A DNA stretch of 64,000 nt from Candidatus Babelota bacterium (GCA_023379005.1 JAMCTG010000005.1:434001-498000), one strand, 5' to 3'. Positions 6,911-16,470 are shown, numbered from the stretch's first letter. Numbers and translations are program-made. The notes: generated from the letters alone by a model not told the origin.

Positions 6911-8299
6911 ATGCAATCTAATGAAATTTTAATTCCTAAAAAAAATTTTGAATACTGGCTTTCAAAAAATTATTATTATCACAAACTTTTAATCAAATTT
7001 TATAAATTTATAATTCCAAAAAATCAAAATGTTTTACATGTCGGCTGCAAAAATGGGTATATTTTGCATGCGCTTGATCCTAAATTAGGTGTAGGTATAG
7101 ATAATGATGAACTTACCATAATTCAAGCTCGAGAAAAATATCCTAAATATGAGTTTTATTTAAACAACTTAGAAAATGATCATACCTTCGATTATATAAT
7201 AATTTCTTGCGACACTCTTATGGAGACAGAAGATATACAAAATCTTTTTTGTTCTTTAAAAAAATATTGTCATGAAAGAACAAGAATTATAATCGATTGG
7301 TATTCTGCCTTATGGGAACCAATTTTATGGTGCACTCAAAAGCTTGGACTTAAAAGACCAATTAATTTTAAAAATTGGATTAGCCCGTACGATGCAGAAA
7401 ATTTTTTGCATTTAGCAGGGTTTGAAAAAATAACTTCTGGAAAACAAATTTTAGTTCCAAAAAATATTCCTATAATGTCTTGGATTTTCAATAATATTAT
7501 AGCTCAACTTCCAATCTTAAGATTTCTTTGTCTAAATAATTGGATAATTGCAAAATTAAAAATAGAAAATTCAATTAAACAACTTTCAACTTCAGTAATT
7601 GTTCCCTGTAGAAATGAAAGAGGCAATATTGAAAATGCCGTTATAAATTGCCCAAATTTAGGATCTTGGACAGAAATAATTTTTGTTGAAGGAAATTCAA
7701 AAGATGGCACATATGAAGAAATTGAAAGAATAATAAATAAGTATCCAGAAAAAAAAATAAAATTATTCAAGCAAGTTGGCAAAGGAAAAGGAGATGCTGT
7801 AAGAAAAGGATTTGCAAATGCATCTGGTGATATACTTATGATTTTGGATGCAGATTTAACAGTTTCTCCTCAAGACCTGACCAAATTTTATGACTGCATT
7901 GTAACTGGAAAAGGTGAATTCATAAATGGCTGTAGATTAGTTTATGGAATGGAATCTGAAGCCATGCGGTTTTTGAATTTAATAGCAAATTATTGTTTTG
8001 GAATTTCATTATCTTGGATATTAGGTCAAAGAATTAAAGACAGTTTGTGTGGAACAAAAGTCCTTTTAAAAACAGACTATGAAAAGATAGCAGAAAATAG
8101 AGATTATTTTGGAGACTTTGATCCATTTGGAGATTTTGATTTAATTTTTGGTGCAGCAAAATTAAATTTAAAAATTGTTGATATGCCAATAAGATATAAA
8201 AATCGAGTCTATGGAACAACACAAATAAGTCGTTTTTATCATGGTTTTCTTCTTTTACAAATGACTATATTGGCATTTAGAAAATTTAAATTTAAATAA
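6911..8299 (+). CDS. fusion of a SAM-dependent methyltransferase and a family-2 glycosyltransferase
   Basis: 462 aa. Residues about 30-170 form a class I methyltransferase fold: VLHVGCKNGYILHAL is motif I, GVGIDND the acidic strand end, and FDYIIISCDTL motif IV. Residues about 225-462 form a GT2 domain of the DPM1/polyprenyl-phosphate type: SVIVPCRNERGNIENAV, EGNSKDGTYEEI, GKGKGDAVRKGF and LDADLTVSPQDL with the metal-binding DAD. A hydrophobic segment precedes the GT2 part (IMSWIFNNIIAQLPILRFL). The pair would modify or load a lipid-linked sugar. It opens the polysaccharide locus that continues with AsnB and two more glycosyltransferases. The domains are clear; the substrate is unknown. Confidence 0.85.
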   Translation: MQSNEILIPKKNFEYWLSKNYYYHKLLIKFYKFIIPKNQNVLHVGCKNGYILHALDPKLGVGIDNDELTIIQAREKYPKYEFYLNNLENDHTFDYIIISCDTLMETEDIQNLFCSLKKYCHERTRIIIDWYSALWEPILWCTQKLGLKRPINFKNWISPYDAENFLHLAGFEKITSGKQILVPKNIPIMSWIFNNIIAQLPILRFLCLNNWIIAKLKIENSIKQLSTSVIVPCRNERGNIENAVINCPNLGSWTEIIFVEGNSKDGTYEEIERIINKYPEKKIKLFKQVGKGKGDAVRKGFANASGDILMILDADLTVSPQDLTKFYDCIVTGKGEFINGCRLVYGMESEAMRFLNLIANYCFGISLSWILGQRIKDSLCGTKVLLKTDYEKIAENRDYFGDFDPFGDFDLIFGAAKLNLKIVDMPIRYKNRVYGTTQISRFYHGFLLLQMTILAFRKFKFK

Positions 8300-8325
8300 C
8301 CCCAACGGGGGCCCCAAAAAAAGGA
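8300..8325 (+). repeat. G/C tract after the fusion gene, partner of the tract at 6862
   Basis: Immediately after the stop comes CCCCAACGGGGGCCCC, followed by A7 and GGAG. GGGGGCCCCAAAAA here matches GGGGGTCCCCAAAAA at 6862-6876 with one change, so the gene is bracketed by direct copies. It may form a small stem (CCCC/GGGG) but lacks a T run, so it is not a standard terminator. Confidence 0.45.
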
Positions 8326-8416
8326 GTTTTGTAAAAAGAAAAAAAATTGGTGGAATTTTTTAAAATTTATAACTATCTTTGAATGGCTTTTTGACCTTTA
8401 TTAAAAGAGGTGAGTC

Positions 8417-10363
8417 ATGTGTGGAATCGCTGGTTTTGCAAATTTAAATAATTCTAATTTTTTTATTGATGAAAAATTATTGCAAAGTATGCATCAATGC
8501 ATATCTCATCGAGGTCCTGATGGATTTGGAATATGGAAATCAGATCAATTGCAAATCGGTTTGGCTCATCGAAGGTTAAGCATTATTGACTTGTCCAATG
8601 CTGCTAGCCAGCCAATGATGGATTATGAAAAAAGTGTCACAATTACTTTTAATGGTGAAATTTATAATTTCAAAGAATTAAAACAAGAATTAGAATCTCT
8701 AGGTTTTCGCTTTAGATCAAATTCAGATACAGAAGTTATAATTCAAGCATATAAAGCATGGGGTATAAACTGTCTTTCAAAATTTGAAGGAATTTTTGCA
8801 ATCATACTTGCTGATTTAGCAAAAAATGAAATTTATTTAATACGTGATAGAGCTGGGGTTAAGCCTTTATATTTTTCAACCCAAAATAATATTTTAAGTT
8901 TTGCTTCAGAAATAAAATCATTATGGCATTTGCCTTGGATAAAAAAAGAAATTAATTTGCAGGGCCTTTCACATTATTTAACATATCTTTCCATTCCTGC
9001 ACCATTAACTTTGTATAAAGAAATTTATAAATTGCCAGCCTCATATTATTTAAAAATTGATAAAAATAAAAATTTAGAATTTGTTGAATGGTATAATCCT
9101 GTAAAAAATTCCCATCAGTACAATTTATCTGAAAATCAATATATTGACCAAATTCGATTTTTATTAGAAGAATCAGTAAAAAAAAGATTAGTTTCAGACG
9201 TTCCTGTAGGTATTTTTTTATCAGGTGGAATTGATTCAAGCCTAATTGTATCCCTTGCATCAAAATATGTTCCTCACATTAAAACTTTTAACATATCCTA
9301 TTCTGACGGACAAGAATATAATGAACAAGAAGATGCAAGATTGGTGGCAAAAAAATTTAATACAGAACATCATGAAATGGTAATTTCAGAATCTGAAAGT
9401 TTTGATTTTTTTGAAAAAATGGTTTACCACCAAGATGAACCGATAGGAGATTGTGTTTGCATTCCCCTTTACTATGTTTCACAAATGCTTTCAAACACAA
9501 ATCTTAAAGTCGTTTTATTAGGTGAAGGTTCGGATGAATTATTTTGCGGCTATAGTAATTATGGAAAATATTTAAATATTGAAAAATATTTGCATTATGT
9601 TGATATGTTTATGCCAAATTTTTTTAAAAAAGGTGTATATCAAGCTGCAAATACTTTTTTTTCAAAAAAATTTAGACAAGTTGATTTGTTAAATAACTGG
9701 GCCCAAAAAAGATCAATCTTTTTTTCTGGGGCTATTGCTTTTCCCGAAAATTTTAAAAAGAAATTCTTTAAATTTTCTTTAAACAATTATGAAACAGATT
9801 CTATCGTCAACATGATTTATCCGAAAATTCAACAAGGGTATGATAGTTATTCTTTTTTGGAATATCACATAAGAACTCTTAAAACTTTAGATCCTAATGC
9901 AGATTTTTTGAAAGCAATTACATATTTGGAACTCAAACACAGATTACCTGAACTTTTATTAATGAGAGCAGATAAAATGACAATGGCAACTGGAGTCGAA
10001 GGTCGTGAACCATTTTTAGATACAAAATTGATAGAATTAGCCATAAATATTCCACAAAATATAAAATATAAAAATGGTGTTACAAAAAATATTTTAAAAA
10101 AAGCTTGTGATGGCTTGATTCCTAATGAAATCATTTATAAAAAAAAGGTTGGATTTTCGGCTCCCACAAAAAAGTGGTTTGAAAGTGGCAAATTATTCAA
10201 ACCATTTTTTTATGATCTTCTAAAAACAAAAGAAAATTCGATTTCACAATATTTGGATATTGGTCAAATTCATTTCATGTTAGAGCAAACTGAATCAAAA
10301 AATCAAAATTTTTCTGATCAACTTTGGGTTCTTCAAAATCTATTTGCATGCGATGTATTATGA
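8417..10363 (+). CDS. asnB: glutamine-hydrolysing asparagine synthetase-like amidotransferase
   Basis: 648 aa. The protein begins MCGIAGF, with catalytic Cys2 after Met removal. The class II glutaminase domain spans about 1-210 (ISHRGPDG, LAHRRLSIIDLS, TFNGEIYNF). The synthetase domain carries the PP-loop FLSGGIDSSLI (about 266-276), LGEGSDELFCGY and LMRADKMTMATGVEGREPFLD. The family makes asparagine from aspartate, but members inside sugar clusters often amidate other carboxylates. Its position between glycosyltransferases suggests the latter; that is inference. A strong SD (AGAGGTGA) precedes the ATG. The stop overlaps the next gene (ATGA at 10360). Confidence 0.9.
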   Translation: MCGIAGFANLNNSNFFIDEKLLQSMHQCISHRGPDGFGIWKSDQLQIGLAHRRLSIIDLSNAASQPMMDYEKSVTITFNGEIYNFKELKQELESLGFRFRSNSDTEVIIQAYKAWGINCLSKFEGIFAIILADLAKNEIYLIRDRAGVKPLYFSTQNNILSFASEIKSLWHLPWIKKEINLQGLSHYLTYLSIPAPLTLYKEIYKLPASYYLKIDKNKNLEFVEWYNPVKNSHQYNLSENQYIDQIRFLLEESVKKRLVSDVPVGIFLSGGIDSSLIVSLASKYVPHIKTFNISYSDGQEYNEQEDARLVAKKFNTEHHEMVISESESFDFFEKMVYHQDEPIGDCVCIPLYYVSQMLSNTNLKVVLLGEGSDELFCGYSNYGKYLNIEKYLHYVDMFMPNFFKKGVYQAANTFFSKKFRQVDLLNNWAQKRSIFFSGAIAFPENFKKKFFKFSLNNYETDSIVNMIYPKIQQGYDSYSFLEYHIRTLKTLDPNADFLKAITYLELKHRLPELLLMRADKMTMATGVEGREPFLDTKLIELAINIPQNIKYKNGVTKNILKKACDGLIPNEIIYKKKVGFSAPTKKWFESGKLFKPFFYDLLKTKENSISQYLDIGQIHFMLEQTESKNQNFSDQLWVLQNLFACDVL

Positions 10364-11385
10364 ATCTAAAACATCAATACTCAGATAATATTCAGCATCA
10401 AAAAATTTTGATTTTTGGACCAGAACTACCTCCCATTGGCGGCGTTTCAATACACGTTCTCAGAGTTACAGAAAAATATAAAGAAAATTTTAATGAAGTA
10501 AAAATAATTGATGTCGCTAAAGAACTTAAAAATAAATCACGAATAACCTATGCATTTTTTATTTTACGAACAATTTTAAAATTTAAACCGACACAAATAG
10601 ATTATCATACAAGTTATTTTGATAGTTTTATTTATGAATTATTTGTATTAATAATTTTAAAATTTATTTTTAGATTTAAAATTTTTTTTATAGATCATGA
10701 TCCTCGTTATTTATACAAAAAACATAAATTTGCCAAAATATTTTTTAATTTTTTAAATATTTTTTTAACTCGTCAAATAATAATTGGCAGTTCTACTTAT
10801 AAAAGTTATCTAGATAATAAAATTAAATTAAAAAATTATGCATTAGAATCTTCATTTTTGCTACCCTGCGAATTCGAATACTCAATAGCAAAAAAAACTA
10901 TTTATCCAAAACAACTAAAATTTTTTTTTGAAAAAAATAACCCAATAATAATATTTAATGGATTTGAATTTTTATTAGTTGAAAATCAAGATATCTATGG
11001 ATTTGATCGTGCAATAAATTTAATAATAAATTTAAAAAAAGATTTTAAAAATATTGGTCTGTTGATACTTTGTTCACAAATCGGTAATAAAAATTATTTT
11101 AATAAAATTAATGAAAAAATTATTGAAAATAATTTAAATAATAATATTTTACTGTTAACTGACAACTATCCTTTGTGGCCACTTTTTGAAAAGGCAAATA
11201 TTTTTATCAGGCCAACTCGAAGCGATAGTTACGGAATTAGTATAGAAGAAGCTTTAAATTTTAATATTCCAGCAATTGCCAGTGATGTATGTTTAAGACC
11301 AAACGGAACAATTTTATTTGACAATAATAACGAAGAAGATTTGTATAATAAAACTTTCAGCGTTTTAAAAAAATTGGAGAAATAA
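10360..11385 (+). CDS. glycosyltransferase family 1 (GT-B fold)
   Basis: 341 aa from the ATG at 10360, which overlaps the asnB stop (ATGA). An upstream in-frame ATG at 10324 would overlap asnB by 40 nt and is less likely. The N-terminus has ILIFGPELPPIGGVSIHV, the usual Gly-rich start of GT-B enzymes. The C-terminal donor site is RPTRSDSYGISIEEALNFNIPAIASDV (about 291-317), containing the E-x7-E-like pattern of GT1/GT4 enzymes. The protein is rich in Lys, Ile and Asn, as expected for the base composition. It acts in the cytoplasm on a surface glycan. Donor and acceptor are unknown. Confidence 0.82.
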   Translation: MNLKHQYSDNIQHQKILIFGPELPPIGGVSIHVLRVTEKYKENFNEVKIIDVAKELKNKSRITYAFFILRTILKFKPTQIDYHTSYFDSFIYELFVLIILKFIFRFKIFFIDHDPRYLYKKHKFAKIFFNFLNIFLTRQIIIGSSTYKSYLDNKIKLKNYALESSFLLPCEFEYSIAKKTIYPKQLKFFFEKNNPIIIFNGFEFLLVENQDIYGFDRAINLIINLKKDFKNIGLLILCSQIGNKNYFNKINEKIIENNLNNNILLLTDNYPLWPLFEKANIFIRPTRSDSYGISIEEALNFNIPAIASDVCLRPNGTILFDNNNEEDLYNKTFSVLKKLEK

Positions 11386-12287
11386 TGAGTAGTATATTGA
11401 CAAGTGTAATTGTGTGCACAAGAAATCGTCCCAATGATTTGAGCAATTTTCTAAATAGTTTAGAAAAGCAAATATCTATACCAAATGAACTTATTATCGT
11501 CGATAGTAGCGATGTCCCATTAGAAAATAATGATCAATTTAAAAATCAATTTAACAGTGAACATTTTCCATCAACCAAATTAATTTACAAACATAGCCAA
11601 CCAGGCCTTACTTTACAAAGAAATATTGGTTTATCTCTTTTTCATGGCGAACTTGTTTATTTTTTTGATGACGACACAATTTTGGAACCTGACTATATAC
11701 AAAAAATGAATGATGTGTTTATAGAAAACCCAAATTACGGTGGTGGAATGGGTTTTGTTAAAAATATTGTTAGTAAAAAAAATAATTTTTACAGAATGTT
11801 TCACAAAATATTTTTATTGCAAAGAGATTACGCTTCGGGAAAATTTACAATGTCTGGAATGCCTACACACACGTATGGACTTAACAATTTTAAAAATGTT
11901 CAGGTACTTGGAGGATGTTGCATGGCTTTTAGATCTCATGTTTTTCTAAAACATAAATTTGACGAAAATTTAAAATTTTATGCAAGTATGGAAGATTGTG
12001 ATTTTAGTGCAAGAGTTAGCAAAGATCATCAACTTTTTTATAACCCCGCTGCAAAATTAATGCACTTACAAAGTCCAACTGCACGAGAAAAAATAGAAAA
12101 TTCATGTGCCATGTATATTCACAATTATAGTTATTTATTTTTTAAAAATTTTTTCAAGCATAATCCACTAAAAATTTTTGCATATGCTTGGAGTGTTTTA
12201 GGTTTATTGTTAGAAAGTTTAATTTTTCGTGATAAAATTCATTTTAACGGCTATATAAAAGGGCTAAAACAATATTATTTAAAATGA
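11385..12287 (+). CDS. glycosyltransferase family 2
   Basis: 300 aa. The start shares a base with the upstream stop (TAATG). GT2 landmarks are SVIVCTRNRPNDL (8-20), LIIVDSSD, QRNIGLSLFHGELVYFFDDDTILEPDYI with the DDD metal motif (about 94-96), and MEDCDFSARV as the acceptor-side acidic motif. The C-terminal region is amphipathic and may contact the membrane. It is the third sugar-transfer gene of the tightly packed run from 8417. Its 3' end overlaps by 9 nt the convergent flippase gene. Confidence 0.85.
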   Translation: MSSILTSVIVCTRNRPNDLSNFLNSLEKQISIPNELIIVDSSDVPLENNDQFKNQFNSEHFPSTKLIYKHSQPGLTLQRNIGLSLFHGELVYFFDDDTILEPDYIQKMNDVFIENPNYGGGMGFVKNIVSKKNNFYRMFHKIFLLQRDYASGKFTMSGMPTHTYGLNNFKNVQVLGGCCMAFRSHVFLKHKFDENLKFYASMEDCDFSARVSKDHQLFYNPAAKLMHLQSPTAREKIENSCAMYIHNYSYLFFKNFFKHNPLKIFAYAWSVLGLLLESLIFRDKIHFNGYIKGLKQYYLK

Positions 12288-13577
12288 AATATCAGCTTTC
12301 TTAAAATGCATCGATTCATAATTTTTCAAAATATATAGATTATAAAAAAAAGTTATTAAAAAATAAGCAACATAGGAAATTAAAGTTGAGATTATGCATC
12401 CATAAATTTTAAAATATGGAATCAAAATAAAATTAAGAATTACATTAATAATTGCAGGTAAACAAAAAGATATCGCCAAAAATAATTTATGCTTTTTAAA
12501 TTGTATTATTGCTGTAGTAAAATAAGTTCCCATTAAAAAAATATATCCGACAAGAATAAACCAGATGTAATCTGTTACTGAACAATATTTTGGTGGCAAA
12601 ATATATTTTAAAAAAAATTTTACAATTCCATAACCACCAGTTATAAGAACAAACATGATTAGCATGCTATAAAACATTATTTTTTTATTATATTTTTCAA
12701 CGTCCAAAATGTTATTTTTGTTATTAGCAAACTGTTCATATAAATCAGGAAGATAAGAACCACTTAAAGGCTGTAAAATAATGAGATAATATAATTGGCC
12801 AAATGAATCTGCCAATGAATAAATTCCGACATCTGAAAGACTTGAAAGCTTCGCCAAAATAAATCTATCGCTTGAAGACATAAGCCATGCAAATATCATA
12901 GATGGAATAAAGGTCAATCCAGTTTTTAGATAATTTTTCATTTGATTAGTTTCGGGAAAACTAAATTTATTGTGACAATTTTTTTTTAAATATAAATAAA
13001 AGCCGATAAAAATAATTGGCAAAATGCCTATTAAATTTGCTACAACCACTCCAAGCACACTCAATTTAAAATAAACGATCAAAAAAAAACTTAATAATAT
13101 GCTAATAACGCTATTAGTGATTTGTAAAATTGTATATAATCGTGCACTTTGTTGATATTTAAGTGCCTGATAAAAAAATTCATTGAAAAAACTAAAAAAA
13201 ACTATTGCAAGAGTGCAAATAATTAATGAAGGATCAGCAAAATTAAAAAAAATGTATTTATTAATTATTTTTATGTTTGCAAGAAGAAAAAAGAAAATTG
13301 GGATATCAATAATTAAATAGAGAAATATTAAGTCGTTAATCATTTTTTTGATCTGATTTTTTTCACAATGAAAATATTCAATCCAAAAAACTTGTCTTAA
13401 CCCAAAGCCAATTAAAATTGATAAAATATTAGTAAAATTATTAACAATCGATAATAGTCCATATTCTGTGGTGCTTAAAAAAGCTAAAGTAAATGGGATA
13501 GACAGTGCTGATAATGCTTTGACTAGCATCGCACCACCAGAATAAATGAAAAAGTTTTTAATTATTTTTTTATACAT
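12279..13577 (-). CDS. polysaccharide/lipid-linked oligosaccharide flippase (Wzx/MATE-like)
   Basis: 432 aa with about 12 hydrophobic segments spread over the whole length. It begins IIKNFFIYSGGAMLVKALSALSIPFTLAFLSTTEYGLLSIV, the classic first two helices of Wzx-type proteins. The charged pair region SSDRFILAKLSSLSDVGIYSLADSFGQL (about 230-257) is also typical. It would move undecaprenyl-linked glycan across the inner membrane. It is transcribed towards the glycosyltransferases and overlaps the last one by 9 nt, so it has its own promoter in the region shared with the GtrA gene. Family is likely; substrate is unknown. Confidence 0.85.
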   Translation of the reverse strand: MYKKIIKNFFIYSGGAMLVKALSALSIPFTLAFLSTTEYGLLSIVNNFTNILSILIGFGLRQVFWIEYFHCEKNQIKKMINDLIFLYLIIDIPIFFFLLANIKIINKYIFFNFADPSLIICTLAIVFFSFFNEFFYQALKYQQSARLYTILQITNSVISILLSFFLIVYFKLSVLGVVVANLIGILPIIFIGFYLYLKKNCHNKFSFPETNQMKNYLKTGLTFIPSMIFAWLMSSSDRFILAKLSSLSDVGIYSLADSFGQLYYLIILQPLSGSYLPDLYEQFANNKNNILDVEKYNKKIMFYSMLIMFVLITGGYGIVKFFLKYILPPKYCSVTDYIWFILVGYIFLMGTYFTTAIIQFKKHKLFLAISFCLPAIINVILNFILIPYFKIYGCIISTLISYVAYFLITFFYNLYILKNYESMHFKKADISF

Positions 13578-13631
13578 CTATTTTAAAAAAAAATTTATTA
13601 TATGATTATACAAAAATATAAAGGGAAAGCG

Positions 13632-14033
13632 ATGCTGAGAAATATTTTTTCAGATCAATTTATTAAATATATGTTTGTCGGTGGTGCTGCAACATTGGTT
13701 GACCTATCAATTTTTCAATCATTAATATCATTTTGTAATATCAACTGCAATTATGCATATTTGTCGGGATTTTTAGTAAGCGTTTTTATCAATTTTGTTC
13801 TTTGCTATCGTTTAGTGTTTATAAATGAAAAAGTTAATTTTTTTCATGCTCTAATAAAACATTATCTTGCAAGTTCTACTGGTATGATTTTAAATTTTGT
13901 ACTTTTTCAATTTTGGATATCTTTTATTTTCCAAACTCCATTATTTGCTAAAATCTCAGCTTCCACCATAACATTTGCATGCAACTTTTTGATGTTTAAA
14001 TGGTTTTCTTTTTATACAAAAAATAATATTTAA
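13632..14033 (+). CDS. GtrA-like four-helix membrane protein
   Basis: 133 aa from the ATG at 13632, chosen because AAGGGA lies 5 nt upstream (13621-13626) and the protein then begins MLRNIFSDQFIKYMFVGGAATLVD, the normal GtrA start. The in-frame ATG at 13602 lacks an SD. Four membrane helices are visible (about 12-33, 41-64, 76-100 and 107-128), with Phe-Lys-Trp near the end as in the family. GtrA proteins are thought to flip or help present polyprenyl-phosphate sugars. This fits its place beside the flippase and the GT2 fusion, which is of the polyprenyl-phosphate sugar synthase type. Confidence 0.85.
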   Translation: MLRNIFSDQFIKYMFVGGAATLVDLSIFQSLISFCNINCNYAYLSGFLVSVFINFVLCYRLVFINEKVNFFHALIKHYLASSTGMILNFVLFQFWISFIFQTPLFAKISASTITFACNFLMFKWFSFYTKNNI

Positions 14034-14079
14034 TTAAATTACTATCGTAAAAAAAATATTTTCACAAAATATATCAATA

Positions 14080-14661
14080 TTAATCCTTAGTTTTTAAATC
14101 TTGTGAATATCTATATGCAAGAAAAACCAAAATAAAAAATATTATAAGAATTGATAAAAATTTTATAAGGTCATTAAAACGTTCCCAGTAAGTATAGTGC
14201 GCCATAAAAATGCAATAAAGCCCACCGAGAATAAAACCTATCGATAAAGGAACAATTTTTGTAGCTGTTCCATAAAAGAATGCAGCCAACCCAGCAAGCA
14301 AACTAAGATAAAATAAACTTTTTTCATACCATGCTTGCGATTGACCAATTTTATTTGTAATTTCTTCAGTTTGTTTAAATAATTCTTTCTTTAACTGTTT
14401 TTTTTCTAATTTCAAATCTTCAAGATGCTTTTTTTCTTGTTTATCTTTTGCTAGCACTTTTAAAAAATTAATCTGCAATCCTAACTTTTCAATTTTTTTC
14501 TGCAATTTTCGAATCTGTTCATATTCAGGTGTTTGAGTTATATCTGGTCTAGGAGCAATCAAAATTGCAGCACGATAGACAAAAATTGGGATTATCATAC
14601 CTATTATAAGACCTAAAAATATCTGTCTTTTAAAATAAGAAATTAAATAATTTAAATCCAT
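14080..14661 (-). CDS. membrane protein with a long coiled coil, unknown function
   Basis: 193 aa. One N-terminal membrane helix (about 13-35) is followed by a highly charged coiled coil (about 45-100, rich in KKIEKL and LEDLKLEKKQLKKEL). Three more membrane helices fill the C-terminal half. This layout places the coiled coil on one side of the membrane between helix 1 and helix 2. It resembles in outline chain-length regulators (Wzz) of polysaccharide export, but I see no Wzz proline-rich motif, so I do not make that call. It lies next to the glycan locus with its own orientation. Confidence 0.65.
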   Translation of the reverse strand: MDLNYLISYFKRQIFLGLIIGMIIPIFVYRAAILIAPRPDITQTPEYEQIRKLQKKIEKLGLQINFLKVLAKDKQEKKHLEDLKLEKKQLKKELFKQTEEITNKIGQSQAWYEKSLFYLSLLAGLAAFFYGTATKIVPLSIGFILGGLYCIFMAHYTYWERFNDLIKFLSILIIFFILVFLAYRYSQDLKTKD

Positions 14662-14812
14662 ATTTACCCTTTTTTTATTTAATTTTTAAAACTGATTATA
14701 ATTTAAGATTACAAAAGAAGTAACAAGATTTTTTTGAAAATAACTTTTTTTTTGATAAAATAGCTTATAATCACTATTTTTATAATAAAATTTTCAGAAA
14801 TAAAATAATTCT

Positions 14813-15085
14813 ATGAACAAACTATTTTTTTTAGGCCTGATTAGTCTTTTCTCTTTCAGTTTAAATTGCCACCCAATACCTGATGGTGCATATAGTCCAT
14901 ATGTGTCTCATAAAGCTGCAAAAGCCGAAGATACATTTGACGAAATTGAGGTTAAAGCAGGATGTTTTTATATCTACCTTTCGCAAATCAAAGAATCAAA
15001 TAAAGCAAAAAATTCTGGAAATGCTAATGCTGCAAAAAATTTCTGTCTTGCTAAATCTATTGTAATAGAACATAAAGATAATTAA
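14813..15085 (+). CDS. small secreted protein, unknown
   Basis: 90 aa with signal peptide MNKLFFLGLISLFSFSLNC. The mature part is short and polar, with three cysteines (Cys19 at the end of the signal region, Cys51 and Cys78). A lipobox is not convincing, because LNC is not preceded by a good pattern. The ribosome binding site is weak. The gene ends directly against the dispersed repeat at 15086. It is probably real, given the signal peptide and the clean position, but it has no recognised homologue. Confidence 0.55.
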   Translation: MNKLFFLGLISLFSFSLNCHPIPDGAYSPYVSHKAAKAEDTFDEIEVKAGCFYIYLSQIKESNKAKNSGNANAAKNFCLAKSIVIEHKDN

Positions 15086-15143
15086 CCCTTCGATACACCC
15101 GTCATTTTTAAAAAAAATGATCGGGCACTCAGGGTGATTCAAT
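15086..15143. repeat. dispersed palindromic repeat, family R1
   Basis: A palindromic unit with outer arms CCCTTCGATAC and CTCAGGGT and an inner stem around AAAAATGA. A second copy, in opposite orientation, lies at 61519-61570. It sits between the stops of two convergent genes, so it could form a transcript-ending hairpin for both strands. Confidence 0.65.
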
Positions 15144-15147
15144 GGAA

Positions 15148-16401
15148 TCAAAGCCATTTATCTAGCGGATATTTGGTGCAAAGTTCTTGAACCTTTGATC
15201 TAATTGCTAACAATTTTTGTTCATTTTCATGATTCTTTATTGCTTCATCGATAAAATAAACTAGTTGTTTGCAATCTTCTATTTTAAATCCACGCGTTGT
15301 GACCGCAGGTGAACCTATTCGAATTCCACTGGTTATCCAAGGTTTTTCAGGATCATATGGAATGCAGCTTCTGCTGACCGTTATTCCGGCTGTCTGCAAT
15401 GTTGTCTCTGCTTTCCTGCCAGTAATGTTTTTAGAACGTAAATCAACAATAAATAAATGATTTTCAGTTCCTCCGGCTACAATTCTGTAATCAAGTTCTT
15501 TAAAAATTTCTGCCATTATTTTGGCATTTTCAAGAACTTGTTTTTGATATTCTACAAAACTATTTTCCAAGGCTAATTTAAAACAAACAGCCTTACCACC
15601 GATAACATGCATTAATGGTCCGCCCTGCATTATAGGAAAAACTGCTTTATCTAACTGTTCTTTCAATTCTGGTTTACATAATGCAATCGCGCCTCGTGGA
15701 CCTCTTAAAGTTTTGTGAGTTGTACTTGTTACAAAATCTGCATAACCGATTGGGCTTGGGTGCAATTTTGCTGCAATTAAGCCTGCTATATGTGCAATGT
15801 CTGCAAGAAAATATGCTCCACAATTTTTTGCAATCTCACTAAATTTTTTAAAATCAATAATTTTAGAATAAGCAGATGCACCCGCAACAATTAATTTTGG
15901 TTTATGTTGTTGAGCCAAATCATTAATAGCATCATAATTTAATTCTTCAGTTAGCGGGTCGACAAAATATTGTACAGGCTTGTATACAATACCTGAAAAA
16001 TTTGCGCTATGTCCATGAGTTAAATGCCCACCGGCTGCCAAACTCATACCCATAACTACATCACCTGGCTTCATTGCTGCAAAATAAACTGACATGTTGG
16101 CTTGTGAACCTGCATGAGGTTGAACATTTACATGAAAATCATAATTTTCGTGTTCAAATAATTTTTTGCATCTTTCTTGAGCTTGAATTTCAACCAAATC
16201 AACATATTCGCATCCACCATAATATCTTTTGCCTGGATAGCCTTCTGCATATTTATTAGTTAAAATGGAACCAACAGCTTCTAGTACTGCAGGATGCGTG
16301 TAATTTTCTGAAGCAATTAGATTTATTTCTTTGTTTTGACGATCAGCCTCTTTTTGAATTAGATCAAAAATTAAAGGATCAATTTTTTCAAGTTCATTCA
16401 T
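15148..16401 (-). CDS. glyA: serine hydroxymethyltransferase
   Basis: 417 aa from the internal ATG at 16401, which gives the usual start MNELEKIDPLIFDLIQKEAD. The longer form from 16449 adds 16 residues not expected in the family. Landmarks are NLIASENYTHPAVLEAVGS, KYAEGYPGKRYYGGCEYVD, the PLP-lysine segment TSTTHKTLRGPRG, and the C-terminal GIRIGSPAVTTRGF. The enzyme interconverts serine and glycine while loading tetrahydrofolate with one-carbon units, which the ThyX at 62916 would consume. It is the last gene of a minus-strand run with the oxidoreductase, the DoxX-like protein and the exported protein at 18195. Confidence 0.97.
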   Translation of the reverse strand: MNELEKIDPLIFDLIQKEADRQNKEINLIASENYTHPAVLEAVGSILTNKYAEGYPGKRYYGGCEYVDLVEIQAQERCKKLFEHENYDFHVNVQPHAGSQANMSVYFAAMKPGDVVMGMSLAAGGHLTHGHSANFSGIVYKPVQYFVDPLTEELNYDAINDLAQQHKPKLIVAGASAYSKIIDFKKFSEIAKNCGAYFLADIAHIAGLIAAKLHPSPIGYADFVTSTTHKTLRGPRGAIALCKPELKEQLDKAVFPIMQGGPLMHVIGGKAVCFKLALENSFVEYQKQVLENAKIMAEIFKELDYRIVAGGTENHLFIVDLRSKNITGRKAETTLQTAGITVSRSCIPYDPEKPWITSGIRIGSPAVTTRGFKIEDCKQLVYFIDEAIKNHENEQKLLAIRSKVQELCTKYPLDKWL

Positions 16402-16470
16402 AATTTTTCTTACAAAAAAGTTTTTTTTAATTTTGTAAGAAGTTAACAAATTTTTTTTATGACCACTAGC

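Noticed and set aside
14080-14661. Wzz-type chain-length regulator
   Set aside because: The layout (membrane helix, coiled coil, membrane helices) is only superficially similar; the proline-rich second helix typical of Wzz is missing.
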